Shown: positions 1 to 8,426 of the stretch, piece after piece | Numbering within the stretch: position 1 is the stretch's first letter | Layout: every line of letters starts with the position of its first letter | Assembly (NCBI GenBank): GCA_018829205.1 | Contig: JAHJUE010000012.1 | Span: 62,001-126,000, forward strand | Reading direction: 5' to 3' | DNA: 64,000 bases | Source of the DNA: Bacteroidota bacterium | GTDB taxonomy: Bacteria > Bacteroidota > Ignavibacteria > Ignavibacteriales > Melioribacteraceae | The notes under the pieces: model-generated | The model's input: the letters and a program-made list of their open reading frames with translations, nothing else | Databases searched by the model: none | Told to the model about the DNA's origin: nothing | Position numbers and translations under genes: made by a program

Positions 1-1466
1 TCAGGCACGCCTCCGCAAATATCATATACTTCTTTCTGAATTTCAGTAATTGTTTTATACGGTAGTTTTGAATTTTTTACCGCTTTTAATAAATCCTTTC
101 TTTTAGGATTAATTGCAATTCCTCTTTCAGTTATTATTACATCTATAAGTTCTCCGGGTCCGCATAAAGTTGTAACTTCGTCCATTATTACCGGAATTCT
201 ATCTCTAAAAGACGGGATGGCAAGTATTGTGCATTTTGAGAATAAACAATTCTGCCAGCCGCCTATTCCATGAAGTAGATACCCGTCGGAATGACTTACA
301 ACATTGGCATTAAAATTAACATCAACTTCGGTAGCGCCCAAAACAACAGCATCAATTATTGAAGCGAAATTACCTTTGCCGTGATAATTGTAGCTGGTAA
401 AGGGACTGGTATTAACATGATTGGCGTTTTCACGCATTGACCGCACACCTTCAAGATCGAATGTTTGTCCGTCAAGAATATAATCCGTTAAACCTTCTTC
501 AAGCATCTCAACTAAATACTTAGTGCTGCCGCCTCTAATAAATCTGGCTTTTATTCCTTTTTCTTTCATTCGCTCTTTTAAATAAACCGCAAAAGCTAAA
601 TTGGTTCCGCCGGCACCTGCCTGAAAAGAAAAACCGTTTTTCATTATTCCGGCATCTTCCATAAATTGAGCTACATATTCGGCAATCAACAATCTGTCGG
701 GACTCTTAGTAATTTCTGTTGTTCCGGATACTATTTTTGACGGATCTCCCAACGAATCAACCTGAACTACAGTATCTACATTATTGCCCTGTATCTGCCA
801 TGGATAACATGGGAAAGGTACAAGGTTATCGGTTACAACAATAACATTATCGGCATATTCGGAATCCGCTAAAGCGAATCCTAATAATCCGCATGCTGAA
901 GGACCGCGGTCGCCTGTCGCATTACCGAAAGGATCGGCAGTAGGAGCTGCAATTACCGCAATGTCGACATGAACTTCGCCGTCCTGAATTGACTGGTATC
1001 TTCCGCCGTGAGAACGGAGAACTCCGATACCTTTCATTTTTCCTTCGGTAGTAAATTTACCCAAAGGACCGTTCATACTTCCTTCAATATGATGAATTGT
1101 TCCGTCTTCAAGATATTTAATCAAATGCTGGTGACATGGAAACGATGCGCTGGGGAACCATCTAATATTTTTAATTCCCATAGATTTAATAGTATCAAAC
1201 AGCAGGTTTGTTACAACATCGCCGTTACGCAAATGATGGTGCGTTGAGATTGTCATTCCGTTTTTTAATCCGGCTTTCTTTAAAGCTTCCTTTAAATTCT
1301 TTACAATTTTATTCCCGTCTGACGGATAATCGGCGCAGCTTCTAATTGGGGGAGCGGCAATCCTTCCGCTTGGTTTATGTTTTCCAATTCCTTTAAAAGG
1401 AATTTGTTTTTCTCCGTTAACTGTTGTTGGCACAAATCTTCCGGCAGAGTTTTTTTCTAATTTCAT
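1..1466 (-). CDS. citF: Citrate lyase alpha subunit (CitF), 3' end outside window
   Basis: The reading frame runs from an ATG at 1466 to the window edge (about 488 codons) without a stop, so the C-terminus is missing; the family is about 500-520 residues and probably only a few tens of residues are lost. The start has an AAGGAT Shine-Dalgarno 4-5 bases upstream. The protein reads MKLEKNSAGRFVPTT, then the family-typical ISTHHHLRNGD, GSMNGPLG and GGSTKYLVEML segments. CitF is the citrate:acetyl-ACP transferase of the bacterial citrate lyase complex, acting in the cytoplasm with CitE and the acyl carrier CitD. It lies 102 bases downstream of a CitD-CitE fusion on the same strand. The ligase and prosthetic-group genes (citC, citX, citG) would have to be outside the window. 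Confidence 0.92.
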   Translation of the reverse strand, partial: MKLEKNSAGRFVPTTVNGEKQIPFKGIGKHKPSGRIAAPPIRSCADYPSDGNKIVKNLKEALKKAGLKNGMTISTHHHLRNGDVVTNLLFDTIKSMGIKNIRWFPSASFPCHQHLIKYLEDGTIHHIEGSMNGPLGKFTTEGKMKGIGVLRSHGGRYQSIQDGEVHVDIAVIAAPTADPFGNATGDRGPSACGLLGFALADSEYADNVIVVTDNLVPFPCYPWQIQGNNVDTVVQVDSLGDPSKIVSGTTEITKSPDRLLIAEYVAQFMEDAGIMKNGFSFQAGAGGTNLAFAVYLKERMKEKGIKARFIRGGSTKYLVEMLEEGLTDYILDGQTFDLEGVRSMRENANHVNTSPFTSYNYHGKGNFASIIDAVVLGATEVDVNFNANVVSHSDGYLLHGIGGWQNCLFSKCTILAIPSFRDRIPVIMDEVTTLCGPGELIDVIITERGIAINPKRKDLLKAVKNSKLPYKTITEIQKEVYDICGGVP

Positions 1467-1486
1467 TTTTATCCTTTAGTAGCATT

Positions 1487-1562
1487 GTCATTCCGGCAAT
1501 CTTTTATGCCGGAATCGCAGCTTAAGCTTAGCAGATTCCCGTAAAAAGCATACGGTAATGAC
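1487..1562. repeat. Double-hairpin palindromic intergenic repeat (GTCATTCC type)
   Basis: The gap between the CitD-CitE gene and citF is filled by a nested palindrome. The outer ends GTCATT (1487) and AATGAC (1557-1562) are complementary. Inside are two hairpins: ATTCCGGCA paired with TGCCGGAAT (1489-1515) and a second built on GATTCCCGTA with TACGGTAAT (about 1534-1560). It resembles the short GTCATTCC...GGAATC palindromes scattered through many bacterial genomes. It may modulate expression between the two cistrons or be a passive REP-like element; no function can be read from it. Confidence 0.7.
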
Positions 1563-1568
1563 AAAACG

Positions 1569-2783
1569 TTACTCTCTCCAATTTTTAGAAATAATATTAT
1601 TCAATAAAGCTGACTCAATAACTTTCTGCGCGCGTTTTACAACGGGAGCGTCAATCATTTTGCTCCCTAAAGCTACAACTCCCATTCCTTTAGACTGCGC
1701 ATCTTCAAAAGCGAGAACAATATTTTTTGCTTTATCTATTTCATCATTTGTAGGCGCGAATGTTTCATTTATAACCTTTATCTGACGCGGATGAATACAG
1801 CCTTTCCCCTCAAACCCCAAATTCTTTGCTTCTATTACAGAGGCTTTTAATCCGGCCATGTCCGAAATATCAGAAAAAACGGTATCAATAGCCTGAATTC
1901 CCGCGGCTTTTGCTGCGTTTACAACCATGCTGCGCGCGTAAAAACTTTCTTTGCCTTCATTGGTTCTCTGTGTTCCTATATCCGCGGTATAATCTTCCAA
2001 GCCAACCGCCAAAGCGCAATTATAGTCCGATGCAGCGGCTATTTCAAAAGCGTTTATTACGCCCCTCGCGCTTTCAATAATTGGCATATAATAAATATCG
2101 TTTTTGATATTATATAATTCCTTAAGCACCTCAACTTCGCGTTCAACATTCTTTACATGAACGGCAGATTCACATTTAGGGATTAGAATAACATGAACAT
2201 TATGAGGCACAATAAATTTTAAATCTTCAATTCCTCTCGGCAGCTGATTAATTCTTACCATTCTTTCTGATTTGTAAAAATCAACAGAGCGCAGCGCGTT
2301 TCTAACCATTAATTGAGCGGCGTCTTTTTCCGGGGGAGAAACACTGTCTTCCAAATCAAGAATAATCGCGTCGGGATTATGAAGTCCGGCATTCGTATAA
2401 AACTTAGGTTCATTGCCGGGCAGATAAAGCCTGCTTCTTCTAAGTTTGTCCTTTGAAGATTTATATTTATTATTCGTATTTAAAGGGAGAAGATATTCTT
2501 TAGTGATATCGGGGAATAATCTTTTTACCGCGTTTTCAAAACGGGCGCATAATGTAAACGGAAGCGCTCCGAAGTCATTTATGTAAATATCCGCATTATT
2601 AAGTTCGAAAAACTTTATCATATCTTTAACAAGTTTTCTGATGCTGTTTCCATACATCACTTCAACCTTGCTTTCAATATTTATCTTTATGCCTTTCGAA
2701 TCATTTTTGCAAATTTCTATAAAACAATCTGAACTGATTTTTTCCCCTTTTTTTCCCGATGAAGCTAATTGAATTTGTTTCAT
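1569..2783 (-). CDS. citE: Citrate lyase acyl carrier protein-beta subunit fusion (CitD-CitE)
   Basis: Residues 1-95 match the CitD acyl carrier protein: after SSGKKGEKISSD come NIESKVEVMYGNSIRK and INDFGALPFTLCARFENA, the conserved CitD pattern. Ser17 (or Ser18) aligns with the serine that carries the phosphoribosyl-dephospho-CoA group. A Lys/Asn-rich linker (about 100-113) leads to a full CitE citryl-ACP lyase TIM barrel, with RRSRLYLPGNEPKF (115-128) and DLEDSVSPPEKD (143-154); IGTQRTNEGKE and GCIHPRQI follow. CitE cleaves citryl-S-ACP to oxaloacetate and acetyl-S-ACP. CitD and CitE are normally separate proteins of about 95 and 290 residues, so this 404-residue chain is a genuine domain fusion that tethers the swinging arm to one catalytic subunit. 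It sits directly upstream of citF in the same operon. Confidence 0.9.
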   Translation of the reverse strand: MKQIQLASSGKKGEKISSDCFIEICKNDSKGIKINIESKVEVMYGNSIRKLVKDMIKFFELNNADIYINDFGALPFTLCARFENAVKRLFPDITKEYLLPLNTNNKYKSSKDKLRRSRLYLPGNEPKFYTNAGLHNPDAIILDLEDSVSPPEKDAAQLMVRNALRSVDFYKSERMVRINQLPRGIEDLKFIVPHNVHVILIPKCESAVHVKNVEREVEVLKELYNIKNDIYYMPIIESARGVINAFEIAAASDYNCALAVGLEDYTADIGTQRTNEGKESFYARSMVVNAAKAAGIQAIDTVFSDISDMAGLKASVIEAKNLGFEGKGCIHPRQIKVINETFAPTNDEIDKAKNIVLAFEDAQSKGMGVVALGSKMIDAPVVKRAQKVIESALLNNIISKNWRE

Positions 2784-2799
2784 TTTTATTTACCCGGCT

Positions 2800-4233
2800 T
2801 TAAACAACCAGCTTTTGCATAAACTGATTAATTGTTAAATCTTCACAGTTAAAAATCATTTCTTTAATTTCTTTTTGTCTTTCGGCAGTTAGTAATTCGT
2901 GCGAAAGAGCGTTGAATTTGTTCTCAAGATCTTCAATAGTCATAGGTTCGCGCGGATCTCCTTTCGGGAATTCCAAATACTCGGAAAATTCTCTTCCGTC
3001 CTTGGTTTTAATTACAACTTTCGAAGGCTGTTTAGCTGGGAACATTTTTTCAAACTCAATTGAAGGTTCGCCTTTAATTTTATCAATTACTTCAAACACT
3101 CTCTTATCGTTAAGCTTCTCATCAGAAAATGATTCTGTTGTGACTTTTTTATCTACAATTGCTACAGCCAAACAATAGGGGAGCGAATGGTCGGCTGTTT
3201 CTCTTGATTCAGGTCTGTATTTATGCGGATCGAACAATATATCGTATGCTTGAGCCAATGTGGTTACTCTAACTTCTTCCACTTGAGAATAATCCAGATT
3301 ATTATTAACCATTACTTTAATCGCGCAGGTTAAATGTGTATGCGAAAGCGCTTCGGTAGGGAATGCTTTCATTCCGCATTCAAGAATTTTATAATTTTGA
3401 CCTAAATCTTTAACAAGCGCGTCAACGTCCCAGCTCCATTTTGAAACACCGTCTCTGCCCTGCATATCAACCGGCGAAAGTTTTTCATTTTTTGCGTCCC
3501 ATCCAAGGAAGCAGTCCATAAATCCTTCCTTTCCTTCAAATACTTTTTCAGTTCCTGAATAACCTTTTTTTGCCATCAGGGCGGCAAACACACCGCTTTG
3601 AACCGCCATAGGGTCAACAGTATTTTTCATCATCGTTAATTTACCGGCAGTCGGGCATCCTATTGTATGGTTATGACATCCGCTTATACCTATTGCGTTT
3701 ACCATTTCATCAACTGTTAAACCTAATAACTTTCCCGCAACAATCGGGGATACAAATTGGGTTAAAGTTGCGTGATGCCATTTACGTTCACGAATTCCAG
3801 GTTTCGCAAACAAACATAAACGCTGTTCAAATTCATATGCCAATACAATAGCTACAATAATATCCTTCATTGAAGCGTTGACAATTTCACCAGCCGAAAA
3901 AGCAGCAGGCATAATATCGGACGGATGAGAAGGATCTTCTTTCCAGTAAATATCATTAAAATCCAAAGCGCGGATCATTAATGAATTAACGAGCGCTGCA
4001 TTAACGGCAGGAATCTTTTCACCGAAACCGATAATTGTAGCTTCCTCTTTGCCGGCCATATCCTTGTAAATATCTCTTATTATATTTACATCCTTTGTAT
4101 GGTAGCCGCCGTAGGCGCATCCAATTGAATCATATAAATATCTTTTTACTTCGTGCACGACATTATCAGGCAAATTCTCGAATTTCAGATTAACAGCAAA
4201 TTCGGAAATTTGCCTGGAGATAGATTTTTCCAT
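2800..4233 (-). CDS. MmgE/PrpD family dehydratase
   Basis: This 477-residue protein has the typical length and motifs of the MmgE/PrpD family: YLYDSIGCAYGG near the N-terminus, RALDFNDIYW, HPSDIMPAAFSAGE and the late FPTEALSHTH segment. Family members include 2-methylcitrate dehydratase (PrpD) and cis-aconitate decarboxylase, which act on tricarboxylates in the cytoplasm. It is 16 bases upstream of the CitD-CitE gene and downstream of an aconitase, so a citrate, 2-methylcitrate or aconitate-like substrate is a reasonable inference. No 2-methylcitrate synthase or lyase (PrpC, PrpB) is visible, so a methylcitrate cycle is not demonstrated. The exact substrate is unknown. Confidence 0.85.
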   Translation of the reverse strand: MEKSISRQISEFAVNLKFENLPDNVVHEVKRYLYDSIGCAYGGYHTKDVNIIRDIYKDMAGKEEATIIGFGEKIPAVNAALVNSLMIRALDFNDIYWKEDPSHPSDIMPAAFSAGEIVNASMKDIIVAIVLAYEFEQRLCLFAKPGIRERKWHHATLTQFVSPIVAGKLLGLTVDEMVNAIGISGCHNHTIGCPTAGKLTMMKNTVDPMAVQSGVFAALMAKKGYSGTEKVFEGKEGFMDCFLGWDAKNEKLSPVDMQGRDGVSKWSWDVDALVKDLGQNYKILECGMKAFPTEALSHTHLTCAIKVMVNNNLDYSQVEEVRVTTLAQAYDILFDPHKYRPESRETADHSLPYCLAVAIVDKKVTTESFSDEKLNDKRVFEVIDKIKGEPSIEFEKMFPAKQPSKVVIKTKDGREFSEYLEFPKGDPREPMTIEDLENKFNALSHELLTAERQKEIKEMIFNCEDLTINQFMQKLVV

Positions 4234-4266
4234 AAAGAGTATATTCCTATTTGTTTCTTATAATCA

Positions 4267-4716
4267 TTATTTAACTTGAAAATATGTTGAATAAAGCTGT
4301 AGTATCTCTTCCTTAAATTGAAACGGATCAATTTCTTCATCGCCTACTTTAAAGACGAAATTCTTATCACCTTTTTCGTAAGAGAATTTATCAAATGTTG
4401 AAGGGAATTTGGTAAAGTCGATTTCGTGTCCTTCGGGCAAACTCGGGTCATCAATTATTACTTGATAATTCTTCTTAGCAGTAACAATATCCTTACACAG
4501 TTTAATATATTTATGACTTGCAGTTTTGCGCAAAAGTCTTTTAACCGGTTCGGATGTTTTAAGAGGGGAATTTTTAATCCATTCCTGAAAATGGTAAGCC
4601 GTTGATACAAAATTAAACATTGCATCTCCGCTTACAAGCCGGTCAAGATGTTCGTAATCGCGAATTAGTTTTTCAAAAATATTTCGCGGAGTCTGAAAAT
4701 CATGTGTTGCTTTCAT
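4267..4716 (-). CDS. Unknown 149-residue protein in citrate operon
   Basis: I do not recognise this protein. The open frame extends to an ATG at 4803, but the ATG at 4716 is preceded by GGAGG with five bases of spacing, so 4716 is the better start. The protein begins MKATHDFQTPRN, is charged, has no signal peptide or membrane segment, and ends in an acidic/aromatic tail (EEILQLYSTYF). It carries one cysteine (LCKD) and no obvious enzymatic motif. It lies between the aconitase and PrpD-like genes with 98 and 33 base gaps, so it is probably cotranscribed with them. A structural or regulatory partner of one of these enzymes is only a guess. Confidence 0.7.
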   Translation of the reverse strand: MKATHDFQTPRNIFEKLIRDYEHLDRLVSGDAMFNFVSTAYHFQEWIKNSPLKTSEPVKRLLRKTASHKYIKLCKDIVTAKKNYQVIIDDPSLPEGHEIDFTKFPSTFDKFSYEKGDKNFVFKVGDEEIDPFQFKEEILQLYSTYFQVK

Positions 4717-4814
4717 TGCTGCCTCCAGTTTGTTTCTTAAACCAGGGTCGCGCACTAATTGCGCCGACTTTGAATAAATCAGGACGAAATCCTTCCCGCA
4801 CATTATTCAGAAAT

Positions 4815-6788
4815 TTATATATTCTTTTTAACCCAGTTTTCAAGTCCGCCGTCAATAATTAATTCCTGTGCGGCAGTTCCTACCGGGCTAATTGAGTATT
4901 CTTTTCCGTCAGCATAAATTACAGAATTTTTAAAATCGATTTTTGCTTCTATCTTTGTAAGAACTGTAAGTTTATCTTTCCCGAATTTATTTTTTAGATC
5001 ATCAACTAATTCAGGTGCTTCAATACCCAGATAGCCGTTATTCAGACTATTTCTCATATAGGTTTGACTGAAAGATCCGGCTATAACGCATTGAATACCT
5101 TTATATTTTAATGCGGTAGCTGCCTGCTCGCGAGAACTGCCCGTCCCGAAATTAAAGCCTCCTACAAGTATATCTCCCGCGTTAACATTGTCTTTAAATT
5201 CAGGATCATAATTTTCCATCACAACCTGAGCTTGTTCTTCAGGAGTGATGTCATCTTTATAAGTATATTTACCGGGATAGATACCGTCTGTATTCATATT
5301 ATCCTGATTGCAGAATACAAGCTGACCTGAAATAATTTCAGGGAATCCTTCAAGAATTTTTACATTTACTTTAGATTTATGAGTTCTGGATTTAGATTCA
5401 ATTGCGGCAGAAATATTTGAAACAGCTTCATCCCAAGGAAAATCAATAAAACCGGAAACGGCAGACGCAGCTACAACAGCGGGAGAAGCTAGATAAGCCT
5501 TTGCATTAGGTGAACCCATTCTTCCTTTAAAATTTCTATTTGTCGCCGATATTCCCACTTCACCGTCTTCCAGCAATCCGGTTCCCAAACCTATACACGG
5601 TCCGCATCCGGGCGGAAGCGTAATTGCTCCGGAATCAACCAAGGTCTGCCATGTACCGTTTTTCTCGCATTCATATTGAACTTCGTTAGATGCCGCCGCG
5701 ATGTAGAACTTCACGCCTTCTTTAATTTTTTTACCTTTTATTGCAGCCGCGGCTTCCGCGATATCATCAATTCTGCTGTTTACACACGAAACCAAATATG
5801 CTTTATCTACCTTAATTTTTTCTTTTTTTATTTCCGGAAGGGAGGTCATAACTTTTACAGAATTTGGACCGGAAACATGAGGGGCAATTGAATTAAGATC
5901 TATAGTAATTTCTTTAGAGTAGTAAGAATCCGGGTCAGGTTGTAAATGTTTTAAATCTTTTTCCAGCTCATTAATTCTTTCAATATTAATTCTTGGGTGC
6001 CGACCGTTTCCGTCAGCGTCCGAAGGCACTCCCTGAAGTCCGCGTTTGTTAATATACTCCGCTCTTTTATAAAGCCAGTTAATTGTTATCTCATCAATCG
6101 GGAAAACTCCCGCAAGCGCACCCCATTCAGTTGTCATATTAGCGATGGTCAAACGTTGATCAATACTTAACTCTTTCAGTCCTTCGCCTACAAATTCAAT
6201 AACATAATTTAATACTTCGTCTTTGTTGAAGAACCCGCATAGTGCAATAATTACATCTTTTCCTACAACGCCTTTTTTTAATTTTCCTTTTAATTCAACC
6301 TTAGCGACGGGGGGAATCTGCCACCAAGTTCTTCCCGTAGCCCAAATTGAAGCTGCGTCGGTTCGCACAATTGGAGTACCGAGACAACCGATTCCGCCGT
6401 ACATATTCGAATGACTGTCGGATGCGACCGCGACCGTTCCAGGCCATGCATAACCTTCTTCAATCATTATCTGATGGCCAATTCCGCGGCCGGCGGGATA
6501 AAAATCCGCGCCCATTGATTTCGAAAATTCTTCGATCTTTTTATATTTCGCTAAGTTTTGTTCGCTGGTATCCTGAATATTATGATCCAAAGTATGAACA
6601 ACCTGACGGGGATTAGCAAGCTTTGTTGCGCCGATACTTTTGAATTTTGGAATTACAGCTCCTGTATTGTCGTGTGTCATTACATAAGCCGGTTTTATTG
6701 AAACATAATCACCGCTTTGGACAATCTGCCCTTCATCCAGTCCGAAGGCATATTTCTGAACAATTTTTTCTATTAAATTCTGAGGCAT
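4815..6788 (-). CDS. Aconitase family hydratase, Lys4 (homoaconitase)-like
   Basis: 657 residues with the aconitase fold: N-terminal MTHDNTG (37-43), YPAGRGIGHQ, VASDSHSNMYGGIG (121-134), and 4Fe-4S cysteines at about Cys335 (VSCVNSR) and Cys395/Cys398 (GCGPCIG). The swivel domain has FNFGTGSSREQAATAL (545-560). The start has GGAG about six bases upstream. The stretches ATGRTWWQIPPVAKVELKG and CGFFNKDEVLN resemble fungal homoaconitase (Lys4) more than AcnA or AcnB. Family chemistry is reversible dehydration/hydration of citrate, homocitrate or related tricarboxylates. Next to citrate lyase and an isocitrate dehydrogenase-family gene, citrate/isocitrate is the likeliest substrate, but specificity for homocitrate or methylcitrate analogues cannot be excluded. 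Confidence 0.9.
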   Translation of the reverse strand: MPQNLIEKIVQKYAFGLDEGQIVQSGDYVSIKPAYVMTHDNTGAVIPKFKSIGATKLANPRQVVHTLDHNIQDTSEQNLAKYKKIEEFSKSMGADFYPAGRGIGHQIMIEEGYAWPGTVAVASDSHSNMYGGIGCLGTPIVRTDAASIWATGRTWWQIPPVAKVELKGKLKKGVVGKDVIIALCGFFNKDEVLNYVIEFVGEGLKELSIDQRLTIANMTTEWGALAGVFPIDEITINWLYKRAEYINKRGLQGVPSDADGNGRHPRINIERINELEKDLKHLQPDPDSYYSKEITIDLNSIAPHVSGPNSVKVMTSLPEIKKEKIKVDKAYLVSCVNSRIDDIAEAAAAIKGKKIKEGVKFYIAAASNEVQYECEKNGTWQTLVDSGAITLPPGCGPCIGLGTGLLEDGEVGISATNRNFKGRMGSPNAKAYLASPAVVAASAVSGFIDFPWDEAVSNISAAIESKSRTHKSKVNVKILEGFPEIISGQLVFCNQDNMNTDGIYPGKYTYKDDITPEEQAQVVMENYDPEFKDNVNAGDILVGGFNFGTGSSREQAATALKYKGIQCVIAGSFSQTYMRNSLNNGYLGIEAPELVDDLKNKFGKDKLTVLTKIEAKIDFKNSVIYADGKEYSISPVGTAAQELIIDGGLENWVKKNI

Positions 6789-6805
6789 TAAAGCTCCAAT
6801 AATAT

Positions 6806-7453
6806 TTATAATTGATAACCTAAAAAGAGTCTGTAATGATTTTCTTTAATTTTAGGATCATCGGAATTAAATAAATCATCGTTTTTGAAATCATTTAACC
6901 CGACCCAATATTCCATTGTTATATAAAAATTTGAAAACGAAGTGCCGACACCGGCGCCAATATTAAAAGAATATTTATCGAAAAAAAATGACGCATCCTG
7001 CTCAATCCAATTTCTTTCGGTACCCGGTTCATCAAAAATTCCGCCGTATGCTTTGCTAACTGCATTTGTATATTTTTTAACTTTTAATCCCAGACTGAAA
7101 TTTAGAGGCAGGGATTCTTCCTCAAGAACCGCAAGACCACCGAATTCAAATGCGTCGAAATAGAACTCATCTTTATAACCGTTGTCCTGTTCTTCACTAA
7201 CACCGCCGAACCGTATATAACCAAAAAACGGTTTCAGTTTTATTGATTGCGAAAGATTAATTTTGTAATAAATTCTGGATGAAAGCGAAAGTTGAAAGAC
7301 TGATCTGTCGCCTTCGCTGTCTCTAAGTCCCCATAATAATTCATTACTTCCGAAACCGATTTCAAGTCCCAATCCGGAAGGGAAGCTGGATACGGTTTGT
7401 CCCGCTGCGGGTAAAGAAAATAAAAATAATAATATTATTAGGTACTTTTTCAT
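6806..7453 (-). CDS. Predicted outer-membrane beta-barrel protein
   Basis: The frame is open from 7495, but the ATG at 7453 gives a clean signal peptide (MKKYLIILLFLFSLPAAG) and avoids overlap with the preceding HD gene, which stops at 7461. After the signal peptide the roughly 215-residue protein alternates polar and aromatic residues in short strands (for example SLSSRIYYKINL, FSNFYITMEYWVGL) and ends in YRLFLGYQL, an aromatic-rich C-terminal strand typical of outer-membrane barrels. No named family was recognised. It lies between the HD-like gene and the aconitase, an odd place for an envelope protein, and may simply share the transcript. Confidence 0.7.
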   Translation of the reverse strand: MKKYLIILLFLFSLPAAGQTVSSFPSGLGLEIGFGSNELLWGLRDSEGDRSVFQLSLSSRIYYKINLSQSIKLKPFFGYIRFGGVSEEQDNGYKDEFYFDAFEFGGLAVLEEESLPLNFSLGLKVKKYTNAVSKAYGGIFDEPGTERNWIEQDASFFFDKYSFNIGAGVGTSFSNFYITMEYWVGLNDFKNDDLFNSDDPKIKENHYRLFLGYQL

Positions 7454-7460
7454 AAATTGA

Positions 7461-8009
7461 TTATAGCTTAAGAACATCCGCTTTAAATGGTTCAAAACTT
7501 ACAAAATCCGCATGGTGCACAATTATTGATTCTATTGTTCTTTTTCCTAAATCGCCTTCAACAGAATGAGAAAGAATTATATGCTGCACATCCGCGGGAA
7601 TACCAAATCTGTCAGCAATCGCGACCCCGCTGAAAGGATGTCTAATTAATTTACCTTCGCGGCTTGTACTTAATTTTCCGTCAACAATTTCATATTCCAA
7701 AAGTTTTCCGACATCTATTAATATAGCACCTGAAATGAGAATGTCCATATCAATCGTAATTTCTTCACCGAAATTATTTTTCATGATTTTTGCTATTTCC
7801 ACAGAAAGCTGCACAGCAGTTCTTTTATGGTTCATAAAACTTATATTGCAGTCTTTGATAAGAAGCGAAAACGGAATTTTTTCCAGGTCTTCAGCTGAAA
7901 GTACGCTGTTTTCAATTGCGTATTCCCAGCATTTAAATGTTTTTTCTTTTAGATCCGGATTTTTAATCCATTCAATTTCCGGCCAGATTTTTTTTAATTG
8001 TTCCCGCAT
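7461..8009 (-). CDS. HD-domain-like protein with altered HD dyad
   Basis: 182 residues with GGAG upstream of the ATG. The layout is that of HD-superfamily phosphohydrolases: His61 (NHKRTAVQLS), the GAILxDVGK segment (94-102), RHP at 123-125 and SHS at 147-149. The expected His-Asp dyad is Ile98-Asp99 here (LIDVGK instead of LHDVGK), which removes one metal ligand. Canonical members hydrolyse phosphate esters with bound metal. With the dyad broken the protein may be a non-catalytic binder or use a different metal site. It is cotranscribed with the citrate-operon genes, which hints at a regulatory job but does not prove one. Confidence 0.75.
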   Translation of the reverse strand: MREQLKKIWPEIEWIKNPDLKEKTFKCWEYAIENSVLSAEDLEKIPFSLLIKDCNISFMNHKRTAVQLSVEIAKIMKNNFGEEITIDMDILISGAILIDVGKLLEYEIVDGKLSTSREGKLIRHPFSGVAIADRFGIPADVQHIILSHSVEGDLGKRTIESIIVHHADFVSFEPFKADVLKL

Positions 8010-8026
8010 TGGTTCTCCAATTTTTG

Positions 8027-8066
8027 AGTAAGAAATTAGAAGTAAGAAGTTAGAAGTACTTCTTAT
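8027..8066. repeat. Left AGTTAGAAGT-type flank of the S23-like gene
   Basis: Two near-copies of AGAAGTTAGAAGT-like sequence sit just past the stop of the S23-like gene. They are inverted relative to the flank at 8425-8457, and a further copy occurs at 61738-61777. The small gene is therefore bracketed by imperfect inverted repeats. Confidence 0.6.
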
Positions 8067-8426
8067 TTATTTCGAATATTTTTTTATTAAACTTGTCAGC
8101 ATCGCAAAAATTTCATTGGAAAGTTTTGCAAGTTTTTTGATATCATTATCATTCAAATAATCTAATTTTAATGCTACTTCTATTTGAGTATCAATTTCTA
8201 CTAATGACGACCTTGATATTTCAAAAAATCTTTTCTTTTCCAAACTTGATTTTCTCGAAGCCCCTTCAGATAAATTAGATATTATAGAAATAGAAGCTCT
8301 TCGAATCTGATTCGTTAATGAAAACAATTCTTCTTTAGGAAATTTATTAGTAATCGAATAAACTTCTAAAATCAATTCCAAACTTTTCTTCCATACTTCA
8401 AGCTTCTTGTGACTTAATTGAATCAA
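8067..8426 (-). CDS. S23-type four-helix bundle protein
   Basis: This 119-residue, almost wholly helical protein carries the hallmark pattern of the four helix bundle/S23 family: HKKLEVWKKS near the N-terminus, QIRRASISIISNLSEGA in the middle and the LEIDTQIEVA-like helix. Family members are encoded in 23S rRNA intervening sequences or as free genes; their function is not established. The start codon appears to be TTG at 8426 (frame MIQLSHKK), which is uncertain. It is inserted in the citrate operon and bracketed by inverted AGTTAGAAGT-type repeats, so it looks like a later arrival instead of a functional part of that pathway. Confidence 0.85.
   Translation of the reverse strand: MIQLSHKKLEVWKKSLELILEVYSITNKFPKEELFSLTNQIRRASISIISNLSEGASRKSSLEKKRFFEISRSSLVEIDTQIEVALKLDYLNDNDIKKLAKLSNEIFAMLTSLIKKYSK

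Noticed and set aside
4717-4803. N-terminal extension of the unknown citrate-operon protein
   Set aside because: The start at 4803 has no ribosome site, whereas GGAGG precedes ATG 4716 with ideal spacing.
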